Source: an uncultured Angelakisella sp. (GTDB lineage Bacteria > Bacillota > Clostridia > Oscillospirales > Ruminococcaceae). Taken from it: DNA of 64,000 nt. Positions 25,506 to 33,778 of the stretch are shown piece after piece; positions within the stretch are counted from its first letter, which is position 1, and every line of letters begins with the position of its first letter. A program made the translations under genes and the position numbers. The notes beneath the pieces are model-generated. The model was given only the letters and a program-made list of their open reading frames with translations. It made no database searches and was not told the DNA's origin. The stretch covers positions 13,945 to 77,944 of the forward strand of contig CAJUFK010000004.1 of assembly GCA_910585535.1 (NCBI GenBank), given 5' to 3'.

Positions 25506-27041
25506 ATGAACATCGCCGCCTACTGCCGTGTCTCCACCGACAAAGAGGATCAGCTGAACAGCTTGGAGGCCCAGAAACGCTTCTTCGCCGAATACACCCA
25601 GCGCACCGGGGACCACCTGGTCCGCCTCTACGCCGACGAGGGCATCTCCGGCACAAAAATCAAAAACCGCAAGGAGTTCCTGCGGATGATGGCCGACGCC
25701 GAAAAGGGCCTCTTCGAGATGGTGGTGGTCAAGGACATCTCCCGGTTTGCCCGAAACACCGTGGACCTCCTGCAAAACATCCGCAAGCTGAAAGCCCTGG
25801 GCATCGAGACACAGTTTCTCACCGCCAACATGACCAGTATGGGCAACAGCGAGTTTGTCCTCACCATCTTCGGTGCCTTGGCCCAGGAGGAGAGCGCCAA
25901 CACCTCCAAGCGGGTAAAGTTCGGGAAGCGGCTCAACGCCGAGAAAGGCCGGGTCCCCAACATCGTCTACGGCTACGACAAAACCGCCGGGGACTATTTT
26001 AACCTTGCCATCAACCGGGAGGAAGCCGCTGTCATCCGCCAGATCTACCAGTGGTACACCGAGGAAGGCTATGGCGGAGCCAAAATTGCCAACCTCCTCA
26101 ACGAGCAGGGCCGCCGAACCAAACGGGGCTGCCTTTGGAGCCAAAACGCTGTCTGCCGTATTCTCACCAACGAATTATATACCGGAAAGATCATCAACGG
26201 CAAGCAGGAGGTCACAGATTTTCTTACCGGCCAGCGGATAGAAAAGGACGAAACCGATTGGATCGTCACCGACCGTCCCGACCTGCAGATCATCACCCCG
26301 GAGGTGTTCCAGTTGGCCCAGGAAGTCCTGCATTCCCGCCATAGTGCTTTCAAAGTCACCCATGAGCGGCAGAGCAACAAACACCTGTTTTCCACCCTCA
26401 TCAAGTGCAAGGAGTGCGGCTGGTCCTTCCGGCGCACCGTCCGCACCTACAAAAACACCTATGTCCGCTGGGTCTGTTCCGGCCACAATGGACGGGGAGC
26501 CGACAGTTGCCCCAACGCCGTAACGGTGGACGAGGAAGAGTTGATTGAAGCCTTACAGGAATACTTTGCCGGTCTGCTGAAAGCAAAGAAATCGGTCATC
26601 AGCTATGTTGTGAGCCAATTCCAAAAGGTTTACAAGGCCAGGGATGAGAACCTGGACTACGAGAAGGAGTTGACCGCCCAACTTGCCAAGCTGCAAAAGA
26701 CCCGGCAAAGATATATGGATATGTATGCTGACGACCTCATCACCCGGGAAGAACTGAACGCCAAAATCGGCGGGATGCGCCAGGAAATCGAACGCCTGGA
26801 AAACGAGTTGAAAATGATCTCCTACAACCTGACCAAAGGGGAACAGCTGGAAAGTGTCCTGACCAGCACCTTCAAGGAGATCGAGGACATTACCGATGTT
26901 CACCAGATGACCAACACCCAACTGAAACGCATGATACAGAAGATCGAGGTGGATAAAGAGGGGAATGTTGACATCTACCTTCGTCTTTTGGGCGATTTGG
27001 GACTGGACAATACCGTTCTGATTAGCGACAACCTTACATAA
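25506..27041 (+). CDS. Large serine recombinase (site-specific integrase/excisionase)
   Basis: The 511-residue protein has a complete resolvase domain: AAYCRVSTDKEDQLNSLEAQ with the catalytic Ser near residue 10, then DEGISGT, DISRFARN and ALAQEESANTSKR. A recombinase domain follows (INREEAAVIRQIYQWYTEEG), then a zinc ribbon (CKECGW, CSGHNGRGADSCPN) and a C-terminal coiled coil (about 385-445). It should integrate and excise the element by itself or with a directionality factor. Its stop codon is formed at the junction with the spoIIID remnant. Confidence 0.95.
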   Translation: MNIAAYCRVSTDKEDQLNSLEAQKRFFAEYTQRTGDHLVRLYADEGISGTKIKNRKEFLRMMADAEKGLFEMVVVKDISRFARNTVDLLQNIRKLKALGIETQFLTANMTSMGNSEFVLTIFGALAQEESANTSKRVKFGKRLNAEKGRVPNIVYGYDKTAGDYFNLAINREEAAVIRQIYQWYTEEGYGGAKIANLLNEQGRRTKRGCLWSQNAVCRILTNELYTGKIINGKQEVTDFLTGQRIEKDETDWIVTDRPDLQIITPEVFQLAQEVLHSRHSAFKVTHERQSNKHLFSTLIKCKECGWSFRRTVRTYKNTYVRWVCSGHNGRGADSCPNAVTVDEEELIEALQEYFAGLLKAKKSVISYVVSQFQKVYKARDENLDYEKELTAQLAKLQKTRQRYMDMYADDLITREELNAKIGGMRQEIERLENELKMISYNLTKGEQLESVLTSTFKEIEDITDVHQMTNTQLKRMIQKIEVDKEGNVDIYLRLLGDLGLDNTVLISDNLT

Positions 27042-27177
27042 GGACGTAACCGAGCGTCTCCCGGTCATCAACAACAAGCTATACCGTCAGGTAAAGGCGG
27101 TGCTGGAAAAGAATAAACAGGAACGGCATATCCGGGGGGGGCAGGCAACAAAGCTGAAATATGCCCACGGGGAATAG
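27031..27177 (+). pseudogene. spoIIID: spoIIID 3' fragment at the right end of the mobile element
   Basis: In the +1 frame relative to the end of the recombinase, 48 codons encode the C-terminal half of the sporulation regulator SpoIIID: HKDVTERLPVIN, then LEKNKQERHIRGGQATKLKY. The DNA-binding helix-turn-helix half normally precedes this and is absent. Homology begins at about 27031, ten bases before the recombinase stop, so the element joins the chromosome here (attachment site). A bidirectional terminator follows. The 5' half was not found in the window. Confidence 0.85.
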
Positions 27178-27186
27178 GTTTGCATC

Positions 27187-27228
27187 AAAAAACCGGCGAA
27201 AAGCCCTTGATAGGGTTCGCCGGTTTTT
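27187..27228 (+). terminator. Bidirectional terminator after spoIIID and the winged-helix gene
   Basis: CCGGCGAA (27193-27200) pairs with TTCGCCGG (27216-27223), with an inner CCCT/AGGG pair. A run of A precedes and a run of T follows, so it can stop transcripts from both strands. It separates spoIIID from the convergent gene at 27238. Confidence 0.85.
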
Positions 27229-27237
27229 CCTTGCTCT

Positions 27238-27768
27238 TTATTTTGTAAATGTCTCGAAGCGATACCCAACCTTTCGGACGGTGACAATGTGCCGGCCAAA
27301 TTCTCCAAGCTTCCGCCGAAGGCATTTTACATGGGTGTCCACGGTGCGGCTGTCCCCGGTATAACCCAGCTCCCAAACGCTTCCCAGCAGCTGTCCGCGG
27401 GTGAGGACCTGGTTGCGGTTTTGCAGGAGATAGGTGAGGAGCTGGAGTTCCCGAGGAGTGAGGAGGAGCGGTTCTCCGTTGAGGGAGGCCCGGCGGCGGC
27501 GGCAGTCTACCTCCAGCCCATCACACCGCAGAACGTTCTTTTCTGCGGTGATGGACTGATGGAGTTCCTTAAGATCGCCTACAAAGGACATGGTGGGGAT
27601 GCCCTCTATCCCGGGGATGGCGATGTTAACAGAGAGGCCGACCTGCCCCTCTTCCAGCTGTGACAAAGAGTCGGAAGAGACCAGGCAGAGCCCAGCTTTG
27701 GCGAGGCAGTGGGCGACCAGGTAGTGGGCCTGTTCCAGCTGTTCGGTGGGCAGATTTTCGTGTTTCAT
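27238..27768 (-). CDS. OmpR/PhoB-type winged-helix DNA-binding protein without a standard receiver
   Basis: The 176-residue protein ends in a complete winged-helix domain (about 80-175): LLTPRELQLLTYLLQNRN, LGSVWELGY, then TVDTHVKCLRRKLG and VRKVGYRFE. The first 80 residues are too short and lack the DD, D and K residues of a receiver domain. It is probably a transcription factor not controlled by a histidine kinase. Its targets are unknown; it is transcribed toward the spoIIID terminator. Confidence 0.85.
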   Translation of the reverse strand: MKHENLPTEQLEQAHYLVAHCLAKAGLCLVSSDSLSQLEEGQVGLSVNIAIPGIEGIPTMSFVGDLKELHQSITAEKNVLRCDGLEVDCRRRRASLNGEPLLLTPRELQLLTYLLQNRNQVLTRGQLLGSVWELGYTGDSRTVDTHVKCLRRKLGEFGRHIVTVRKVGYRFETFTK

Positions 27769-27957
27769 GGAGAATCGCTCCTCTCTTGTTTTGGAATCTG
27801 GAGGAAGTATATCATAAAGTTATGGCGTTTTTGTGACGAAATTTGAAAGATAACTGAAAATTCCAAGGAATTTGAGGGTAAAACATCGATTTTTAGCATG
27901 AAAAGATGAAAATGATGTTCTTCTTTTGAGGAACGATGACCACGATTCTGCAAAGGA

Positions 27958-27985
27958 AAGAGAGGATGGAAGTCCATCCTCTCTT
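27958..27985 (-). terminator. Hairpin after the processive GT2 gene
   Basis: AAGAGAGGATGGA (27958-27970) and TCCATCCTCTCTT (27973-27985) form a perfect 13-base-pair stem with a two-base loop. It lies 10 bases downstream of the minus-strand gene at 27996. The T tract after it is imperfect (TCCTTTG). Confidence 0.6.
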
Positions 27986-27995
27986 ATGACGCGAG

Positions 27996-29279
27996 TTAGC
28001 CATGGATCGTCGCCTGAAATCCTGGGTCCGCCTGCTTCAGCTGGAACAGCCGGATGGCTTTGGTGTGAGGGATGGCTTCCCAGACTGTGGACTTTTTGAC
28101 CAGACAGGCCAGGTTAATGGGGATCCAGCTCATCACAAAAATCCAGTACCAGGCCATGGCAGGCAGCATCTTCCGGACCGGTTTCCGGTTTATCAGTACC
28201 GCCAGCAGCGCACCCAGAAAAGTGGTGAAGAAGGATAGGTTGGCAGCGAAGAAGATCTGGTAGAAAAGGTCGGTGCAGGGGAACAATCCGTAGCGGACGC
28301 CCAAAAGATCAAAAAGGAAGCTGCTGCCCACCGCTGTCAGCCCAAGGATCTGGATTACAGGAAAAAGGAAAAACATCAGGCTGTCCAGGCTGAGGCGGCT
28401 TCCCCGGACGGCTCGGGCCAGGAGGGGAAGGGTGTACCGTTCCATGCACTGAATCATGCCGGTGGACCAACGCTTGCGCTGCTTCCAGGACTGGGCGAAG
28501 GTAAGAGGCTGCTCGTCAAAGGTCACCGCCTGGGGCACCCACCAGATCCGCTCCCCGCGCAGGGCGCAGAGGGCGGAAAACTCGATGTCCTCGGTGATGG
28601 TGGCGGTTTTCCATCCCCCCTGCCGCTGGAGAAGCTTGGCAGAGACCATAAAGCCGCTGCCGTTGATAATGGCATTCAACCCCAAGGTAAAACGGGCCTG
28701 ACTGTAGAACAGGTTTACCATCCAGTAGTAAATGGAGTAGCAGCCGGAGATCAGGGTGTCCGTGGGATTCTTGCTGTCCCGGTAGCCCTGTGCCACCCGG
28801 GCCCCGGCCAGCCAAGCGTCGTTCATCCGCTGAAGAAAATCCGGATGGACCAGGTTATCAGCGTCAAAGACGCAGATGGCGTCGTATTTCTTTTCCCACC
28901 GGAAGATCCGGCCAAGGGCGAAGTCCAGCACCTCCCCCTTGGTGGAGGTGGGCACCGTACAGTCCAGCACGGTGGCGCCGGCCTTGGCCGCAGCCAGGGC
29001 GGTGCCATCGGTGCAGTTGTTGGGGATGACGATAACGTCATAAAGTTCCTGCGGGTAGTTCTGGGCCAGAAGGCTTTCCACCAGTCCGCCGATCACCGCC
29101 TCCTCGTTTCGGGCAGCGATGAGAACAGCGAACCGGGCTGTGGGCTTTTGGCTAAGATGGCCCCGGGGCTTCTTCAGAGAGAAAAGGGCGGTAAGGAGGA
29201 AATAGGCGGTGTAGGCGGTGGTTATCAGGCTGCAGGTCCAAACCAAGAAGGTCAGCAGCTGGGTCAGTATCTCTTTCAT
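27996..29279 (-). CDS. Processive-type family 2 glycosyltransferase, membrane-bound
   Basis: This 427-residue protein has an N-terminal membrane helix (about 5-30), a GT2 domain with ARNEE, FDADN and the processivity-type motifs TEDIEF and QRKRWSTG, and three or four C-terminal helices. This is the layout of BcsA/NodC/IcaA-like synthases. The product is unknown, and no partner genes lie nearby. ATG 29279 follows AAGGAG; the frame stays open 73 codons further upstream without a credible start. Confidence 0.9.
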   Translation of the reverse strand: MKEILTQLLTFLVWTCSLITTAYTAYFLLTALFSLKKPRGHLSQKPTARFAVLIAARNEEAVIGGLVESLLAQNYPQELYDVIVIPNNCTDGTALAAAKAGATVLDCTVPTSTKGEVLDFALGRIFRWEKKYDAICVFDADNLVHPDFLQRMNDAWLAGARVAQGYRDSKNPTDTLISGCYSIYYWMVNLFYSQARFTLGLNAIINGSGFMVSAKLLQRQGGWKTATITEDIEFSALCALRGERIWWVPQAVTFDEQPLTFAQSWKQRKRWSTGMIQCMERYTLPLLARAVRGSRLSLDSLMFFLFPVIQILGLTAVGSSFLFDLLGVRYGLFPCTDLFYQIFFAANLSFFTTFLGALLAVLINRKPVRKMLPAMAWYWIFVMSWIPINLACLVKKSTVWEAIPHTKAIRLFQLKQADPGFQATIHG

Positions 29280-29586
29280 GAAAAGATCTCCTTGTAATTC
29301 GGCAGCCGGGGGCAGGGGGATCCTGCCTGGGGCTGCTTCGGACTGGGCAGAGGGGGACCGTTGCCCGGCGGTCCCATACTCTCTAAACGAGACAAGCCTG
29401 CCGGAAACTACAAAAAACGGGAGTTTTTTCCCTGCGCCGAAAATTTCTTCCGGGAACCTGTCCCATTCTCTTGTATTCCGCAAGGAAAAAAGGTACACTT
29501 TATAAAGACAGACCGATTACAGGAAGGGCCCGCTTCCTTCCGCCGTCAGGCGGGGAAGGGCCCGGGAAATGGAGGAGCCCCAAGAC

Positions 29587-30369
29587 ATGGAAAAGGACCG
29601 GCGATTTGCGGTACTCATCGACGCCGACAATGTTTCGGACAAGTATATCCGCCTGATTTTGGATGAACTGAGCAACGACGGCACTATTACCTACAAGAGG
29701 ATTTATGGGGATTGGACCCGCCCCGCCCTGGGTTCCTGGAAAAACGTCCTTTTGGACTATTCCATCACCCCAATCCAGCAGTACGGCTATACCACCGGGA
29801 AGAATGCCACCGATTCCGCCATGATTATCGACGCCATGGATATTCTTTACACCGGAAACGTAGAGGGTTTCTGCATCGTTTCCAGCGACAGCGACTTCAC
29901 CCGCCTGGCCAGCCGCCTGCGGGAAGCGGGAAAGTTTGTCGTCGGCATGGGGGAGAAGAAGACCCCCGCCCCCTTTGTAGCCGCCTGCAACCGCTTTACC
30001 TATCTGGAGGTGCTGGCCCAGCAGCCAGCCGCCGAGGAGGACGCCCCCTTGGCTCCGGTGGCGGGGGAGGACCGGATGTCCCTGCCGGCGATGAAGGCGG
30101 TGATCCAAGCCATTGCCGACGAGATCTCCGACGATGACGGCTGGGCCTCTATCAGTGACATCGGAAACATCCTCATCAAGCGGTTCCCGGACTTTGACGT
30201 GCGAAGCTACGGATTCAAAAAGCTCAGCCGCTTTCTGGATTCCCTGGGGATCTTTGAGGTCCACACCATCTCCGGACAGGATGGTTCCGCTAAGGCGGTG
30301 CTGGTGCGGACCCTTCCCACCCCCGAGCCCCCGGTCCGGAAGAGCCGCACCTCCCGGAGGAAAAAGTGA
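29587..30369 (+). CDS. NYN-domain protein with C-terminal LOTUS/OST-HTH domain
   Basis: The 260-residue protein starts with a PIN-like NYN domain: VLIDADN, then NATDSAMIIDAMD and SSDSDF, whose Asp residues would bind metal. The C-terminal 80 residues (AIADEISDDDGWASISDIGN, PDFDVRSYGFKKLSRFLD) are a LOTUS domain, an RNA-binding winged helix. It is therefore a likely RNase. ATG 29587 has GGAGGAG upstream; ATG 29569 lies within that site. Confidence 0.9.
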   Translation: MEKDRRFAVLIDADNVSDKYIRLILDELSNDGTITYKRIYGDWTRPALGSWKNVLLDYSITPIQQYGYTTGKNATDSAMIIDAMDILYTGNVEGFCIVSSDSDFTRLASRLREAGKFVVGMGEKKTPAPFVAACNRFTYLEVLAQQPAAEEDAPLAPVAGEDRMSLPAMKAVIQAIADEISDDDGWASISDIGNILIKRFPDFDVRSYGFKKLSRFLDSLGIFEVHTISGQDGSAKAVLVRTLPTPEPPVRKSRTSRRKK

Positions 30370-30372
30370 GCC

Positions 30373-31047
30373 ATGACCCGTAAGACCCTTGACCGTCTGC
30401 TTCGGTGCGTTCCCATAGCCATCACCGCCATTCTCAGCATCACCTGTCTGCTGGGGGCGCGGCGGTACTCCCTGGATTCCTGGAACGACCTGCTGAACTA
30501 CGCTCCGCCCTCCCTTTTGGGGGCGGCCCTTCTGCTCCTCTGCGGCTATGCCCTAAAGTCCCTTTCGGTGGTGTTCCCCATCTCCCTCCTCTATGTGGCC
30601 TCCGGGGTGATCTTCCCCCTGTGGATGGCCTGGGGCATCAACCTTGCAGGGCTCTGGGTCTGCGTATCCATCCCCTACTGGGTAGGGCGTATCTCCGGCG
30701 GGGAGCTGGCGGAAAGCATCCTGAGGACCCATAAAAAGGCGGCCCGGGCCGCAAAGATCGTCACCGAGAACCGGGTCTTTACCGCCTATCTTCTGCGGGT
30801 GCTGGGTTTACTGCCCGGGGACCTGGTGAGCATCCTTCTGGGGGCCATGGGGGTCGAATACCGGGGGTATCTCATTGGATCCCTGCTGGGACTGCTGCCG
30901 GGAATGCTCATCCAGACCGCCCTGGGGGGATACGCCGACCGCCCCGCCTCCCCGGTGTTCTGGGGGCTCTGCATCGCCATGGTGGTGGTTTCCGGGTTCA
31001 GCGCGTTGTGGTACGCCCGGTATCGCCGCCAAGGCGGAGAAAAATAA
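30373..31047 (+). CDS. TVP38/TMEM64 (SNARE-associated) family membrane protein
   Basis: This 224-residue protein has four or five membrane segments and the family core: FPISLLYVASGVIFPLWMAW, then a loop (YWVGRISGG) and LLRVLGLLPGDLVSILLGAMG. It resembles DedA-superfamily scramblase-like or transport proteins. It starts three bases after the NYN gene, so the two share an operon. Confidence 0.88.
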   Translation: MTRKTLDRLLRCVPIAITAILSITCLLGARRYSLDSWNDLLNYAPPSLLGAALLLLCGYALKSLSVVFPISLLYVASGVIFPLWMAWGINLAGLWVCVSIPYWVGRISGGELAESILRTHKKAARAAKIVTENRVFTAYLLRVLGLLPGDLVSILLGAMGVEYRGYLIGSLLGLLPGMLIQTALGGYADRPASPVFWGLCIAMVVVSGFSALWYARYRRQGGEK

Positions 31048-31067
31048 TCTTTTTTGGAGGGAAGTGA

Positions 31068-31451
31068 ATGGACAGATCCGTTCAGTTTTTGAAAGATAGG
31101 ATCACGGATAAAATGCCGCTGGAAGAGATGGTGGGGATATTTGAGCAGATGTGCAGCACACCGGTCGAGGAAGAAATGATCTTGTTTGAAACAGGGACCT
31201 TCCCCTTTCCAGGAGGGCCGATGTTCCTGATCTCCCTGGTCAGTCAGTTCCCAAACGGCGAGGAAGAATTTTTCCAACTCCATTTGAACATCTTATATGA
31301 GCCCGACAGGGAAAGCGAAAGGTTCCGGGAGGCAGTATGGGATGAAGATATAGGTGAAAACATATTTGACTATATCAGAGGTTCAGAGGCTTTCGCCTAT
31401 GCAAAAAAGAGGGAGTACGTCAAGGTGGAAATATATTTGGACGAGACCTGA
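31068..31451 (+). CDS. Conserved-looking protein of unknown function
   Basis: The 127-residue cytoplasmic protein has no motif I recognise. It is acidic, with alternating strand-like segments (MILFETGTFPF, MFLISLVSQFPNGEEEFFQLHLNI) that suggest a small alpha/beta fold. GGAGGGAA precedes ATG 31068. It is 20 bases after the TVP38 gene and ends at a terminator shared with spoVG. Confidence 0.7.
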   Translation: MDRSVQFLKDRITDKMPLEEMVGIFEQMCSTPVEEEMILFETGTFPFPGGPMFLISLVSQFPNGEEEFFQLHLNILYEPDRESERFREAVWDEDIGENIFDYIRGSEAFAYAKKREYVKVEIYLDET

Positions 31452-31488
31452 AAAAGGCCAGCCGCGGTTTCCTGCGGCTGGCCTTTCC
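31451..31488 (+). terminator. Bidirectional terminator between 31068 gene and spoVG
   Basis: AAAGGCCAGCCGC (31453-31465) pairs perfectly with GCGGCTGGCCTTT (31474-31486). It begins at the stop of the + gene and lies just after the end of the minus-strand spoVG. Confidence 0.85.
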
Positions 31489-31504
31489 TGCGGGATGAGG
31501 GGGG

Positions 31505-31825
31505 TCACAAGACCTCCGGCGCGTCCTCGTCCTCCGGCGGGGGAGGCGGCTCCTCCTGGCGGTCCAGCTCCTCCAGGTAGCGGTCGTAGGCCTCCAGGAT
31601 GGCCCCCTCCAGGGCCTTTCTGGCCTGGGAGGTGATGGGGTGGGCGATGTCCCGGAAGGTGCCGTTTTCATCCTTGCGGCTGGGCATGGCGACGAAAAGC
31701 CGCTCCGGACCCTGGATGACCTTGATGTCGTGGACCGCCAGATCCCCGTCGATGGTCACCGAGACCAGGGCCTTGAGACGGGCGTCGTGGTAGGTCTTGC
31801 GAATGCGGATGTCAGTGATGTTCAT
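31505..31825 (-). CDS. spoVG: SpoVG, RNA/DNA-binding global regulator
   Basis: The 106-residue protein matches SpoVG throughout: MNITDIRIRK, ALVSVTIDG, LAVHDIKVIQG, LFVAMPSRKDENG and RDIAHPI. SpoVG affects septation, capsule and sporulation genes in Firmicutes. The last 15 residues are proline- and glutamate-rich. CAGGAGG lies upstream of ATG 31825. Confidence 0.96.
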   Translation of the reverse strand: MNITDIRIRKTYHDARLKALVSVTIDGDLAVHDIKVIQGPERLFVAMPSRKDENGTFRDIAHPITSQARKALEGAILEAYDRYLEELDRQEEPPPPPEDEDAPEVL

Positions 31826-31926
31826 GGTAAGCCTCCTGTTCTGTCCTACTGGGATTCTGTGGAAAGGTTTGGCAGAACAGAAGGCGGCTATACAAGGGGG
31901 AAGAAATTTTACAGTCCGCCCCGGAA

Positions 31927-32499
31927 CTACGTTGCCGGGGGAAAGCCTCCGAATCCCTCCAGGGCGAAGCCCTCCCCCGCCAGGGAGACCATATCATGGT
32001 GGTTGAAGCCGATGATCCACCGAAACTTCCGGGAAGCCAGGTAGTAGTCCGGACTCCCCAGCCCCAGAAAGGCGGTTTCATTCAGAACAGCAAGGGCCCG
32101 GATGACCGCCTCCAGCCGCCCCTCAAAGAGCCAGAACCATCCCCCGGCCGGCTCCAAAAGCAGATAGACGAACTGGTCTTCCGGCAGCAGCTCCGGCAGG
32201 CGGAAAAACCAGCTCCGGCAGTCGGTATGCCAGCAGCCGGCCAGGCGGTCCATGGCCCAGGGGCTGTAACCGTTGGTGTTGGCCCAGTGGAGATCCCGCT
32301 TCCGATCCCGGGTTCGGTCGGCAAAGCGATTGGCCAGCTGCTCCAGGATGGACCGCCACCGGTCGCGGCCCACCCGGCGGAAATCTGCCTCGGAAAGGTC
32401 CAGCCGTGCCCGAAGCTCTCCCTCAAACTGGTGGATCATGGGGTTCTTCCGCCGGCGATCCTCCCGGCGCTGCTCCGGGGTCATCTGATCCTCTCTCAT
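31927..32499 (-). CDS. Unknown protein coupled to 5-formyl-THF cyclo-ligase
   Basis: This 190-residue protein is not one I can name. A charged helical N-terminus (EQRREDRRRKNPM) leads to a Trp- and Phe-rich core (CRSWFFRLPELLPEDQ, GGWFWLFEG, FRWIIGFNHHDM). No signal or membrane segment is visible. Its ATG overlaps the stop of the cyclo-ligase gene (ATGA), so it is translated with it. Confidence 0.7.
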   Translation of the reverse strand: MREDQMTPEQRREDRRRKNPMIHQFEGELRARLDLSEADFRRVGRDRWRSILEQLANRFADRTRDRKRDLHWANTNGYSPWAMDRLAGCWHTDCRSWFFRLPELLPEDQFVYLLLEPAGGWFWLFEGRLEAVIRALAVLNETAFLGLGSPDYYLASRKFRWIIGFNHHDMVSLAGEGFALEGFGGFPPAT

Positions 32500-33083
32500 G
32501 GCTGCAAAACTCCTTCTCGCCAGACCCCTTCCTCGGTGACCACCAGGGGGATGGAAAAGTCCGTTTCCTCCATGGGGATCCTCTCCTCCAGAAGGGCGGA
32601 AAAGCAGACCAGGGCAGCGGTGAGATCCCCAGGCGCCCAGGTGAGAAAGCGGTCGTAGTATCCGCCCCCATGCCCCAGCCTGCCCCCCTGGCGGTCAGCA
32701 GCGACACAGGGAACGGCGGCAAAGGAGAGCAGTCCCCAGGGGAGGAGAGGCGCTTCCGCCGGAGGCTCCATCAAACCGTAGGCTCCCGGGACCAGGGCGG
32801 AGAGATCTTCCACCTGGCGGGCTTCCATTACGCCGGAGGAGACACAGCGGGGCAGGGCCAGGGTCTTTCCCCGCCGGAGCAGCTCCTGAAGGACCGGAGT
32901 TAGGTCCGGTTCCAGCGCGGCAGGGTAGAAGCCGAAAACCACAGGGGCAGCCTCCAATTCGGGCAGGGCAAGCAATTCCCGGCAGATGGCGGCGGAGGCC
33001 CGGGCCCGATACTCCGGGGAAAGTTCCCGGGCCCGCCGGCCCATGACCCGGCGCAGGCTGGCCTTGGCGGCCTGGATGCTCAT
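32496..33083 (-). CDS. 5-formyltetrahydrofolate cyclo-ligase
   Basis: This 195-residue enzyme recycles 5-formyl-THF to 5,10-methenyl-THF with ATP. The basic N-terminus SLRRVMGRRARELSPEY, the substrate region (FGFYPAALEPDLTP) and the nucleotide-binding motif GRLGHGGGYYDRFL are all present. ATG 33083 gives the normal length; the frame extends upstream with no homology. Confidence 0.93.
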   Translation of the reverse strand: MSIQAAKASLRRVMGRRARELSPEYRARASAAICRELLALPELEAAPVVFGFYPAALEPDLTPVLQELLRRGKTLALPRCVSSGVMEARQVEDLSALVPGAYGLMEPPAEAPLLPWGLLSFAAVPCVAADRQGGRLGHGGGYYDRFLTWAPGDLTAALVCFSALLEERIPMEETDFSIPLVVTEEGVWREGVLQP

Positions 33084-33247
33084 AAGGGGAACCCCGGCAT
33101 CCAATCGGGGATCGGTTTGTTCTGCGGCATGAAACGACCTCCTTTGGAACAAAATAGTAGCAGAATTTCGGTGAGAATGCAAGGGCGGCTTCCATCTTGC
33201 CAGGAGAAGCCCGCCGTGATACAATAGGAACAAAAGGAGGGGGAGCT

Positions 33248-33679
33248 TTGAATCGAAATGTTCAGGAACTGCTCAAGGCGGGGCGGTTCGCCATAGTAGG
33301 GGTGGCCAACACCCTGGTGGACTTCACCGTCTTCACCCTTCTGGCCCAGGCCGCGGGGGTCAACGTCTACCTTTCCCAGGTGCTGGGGTACAGCGCGGGG
33401 ATCCTCAACAGCTACACCTTTAACCGCAGCTGGACCTTCCGGACGGAGGAGCGGTTTTTCAGTTCTACCCTGGCGCGGTTTCTGGCCCTCAACCTGTCCA
33501 TGCTGCTTTTCTCCACCGGCATCCTTTACCTGGCCATCAATCTGGGAGGACTGCCCAAAATCCCGGCGAAGATCATTGCCACTGGGGTTACCATGGTGGT
33601 AAACTTTCTGGTCAGCCGCTTTTGGGTCTTTCGGCGCCAAAGAGAGGGACAGGCCGGAGACCCTGCTCCGCCGTCTTGA
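33248..33679 (+). CDS. GtrA-like membrane protein
   Basis: The 143-residue product has four membrane helices and the GtrA pattern: RFAIVGVANTLVDFTVFTLL at the start, YSAGILNSYTFNRSWTF in the middle and VVNFLVSRFWVF at the end. Such proteins are thought to help move lipid-linked sugars or take part in cell-surface glycosylation. The start is TTG 33248, with AGGAGGGGG seven bases upstream. It is divergent from the cyclo-ligase. Confidence 0.92.
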   Translation: MNRNVQELLKAGRFAIVGVANTLVDFTVFTLLAQAAGVNVYLSQVLGYSAGILNSYTFNRSWTFRTEERFFSSTLARFLALNLSMLLFSTGILYLAINLGGLPKIPAKIIATGVTMVVNFLVSRFWVFRRQREGQAGDPAPPS

Positions 33680-33704
33680 TTTTGCCTTTGGAAAGGATTA
33701 TAAT
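33676..33704 (+). promoter_or_regulatory. Promoter of the secreted repeat protein
   Basis: TTGATT (33676-33681), 17 bases, TATAAT (33699-33704). The -35 overlaps the stop codon of the GtrA gene. The next start codon is at 33779. Confidence 0.7.
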
Positions 33705-33778
33705 AAAAATTGCCCAAAAGCTGAAATATTCTGCCTTCGGGTATCGTCTATATTTTATGAGAGGAGAGTGATTTTATC

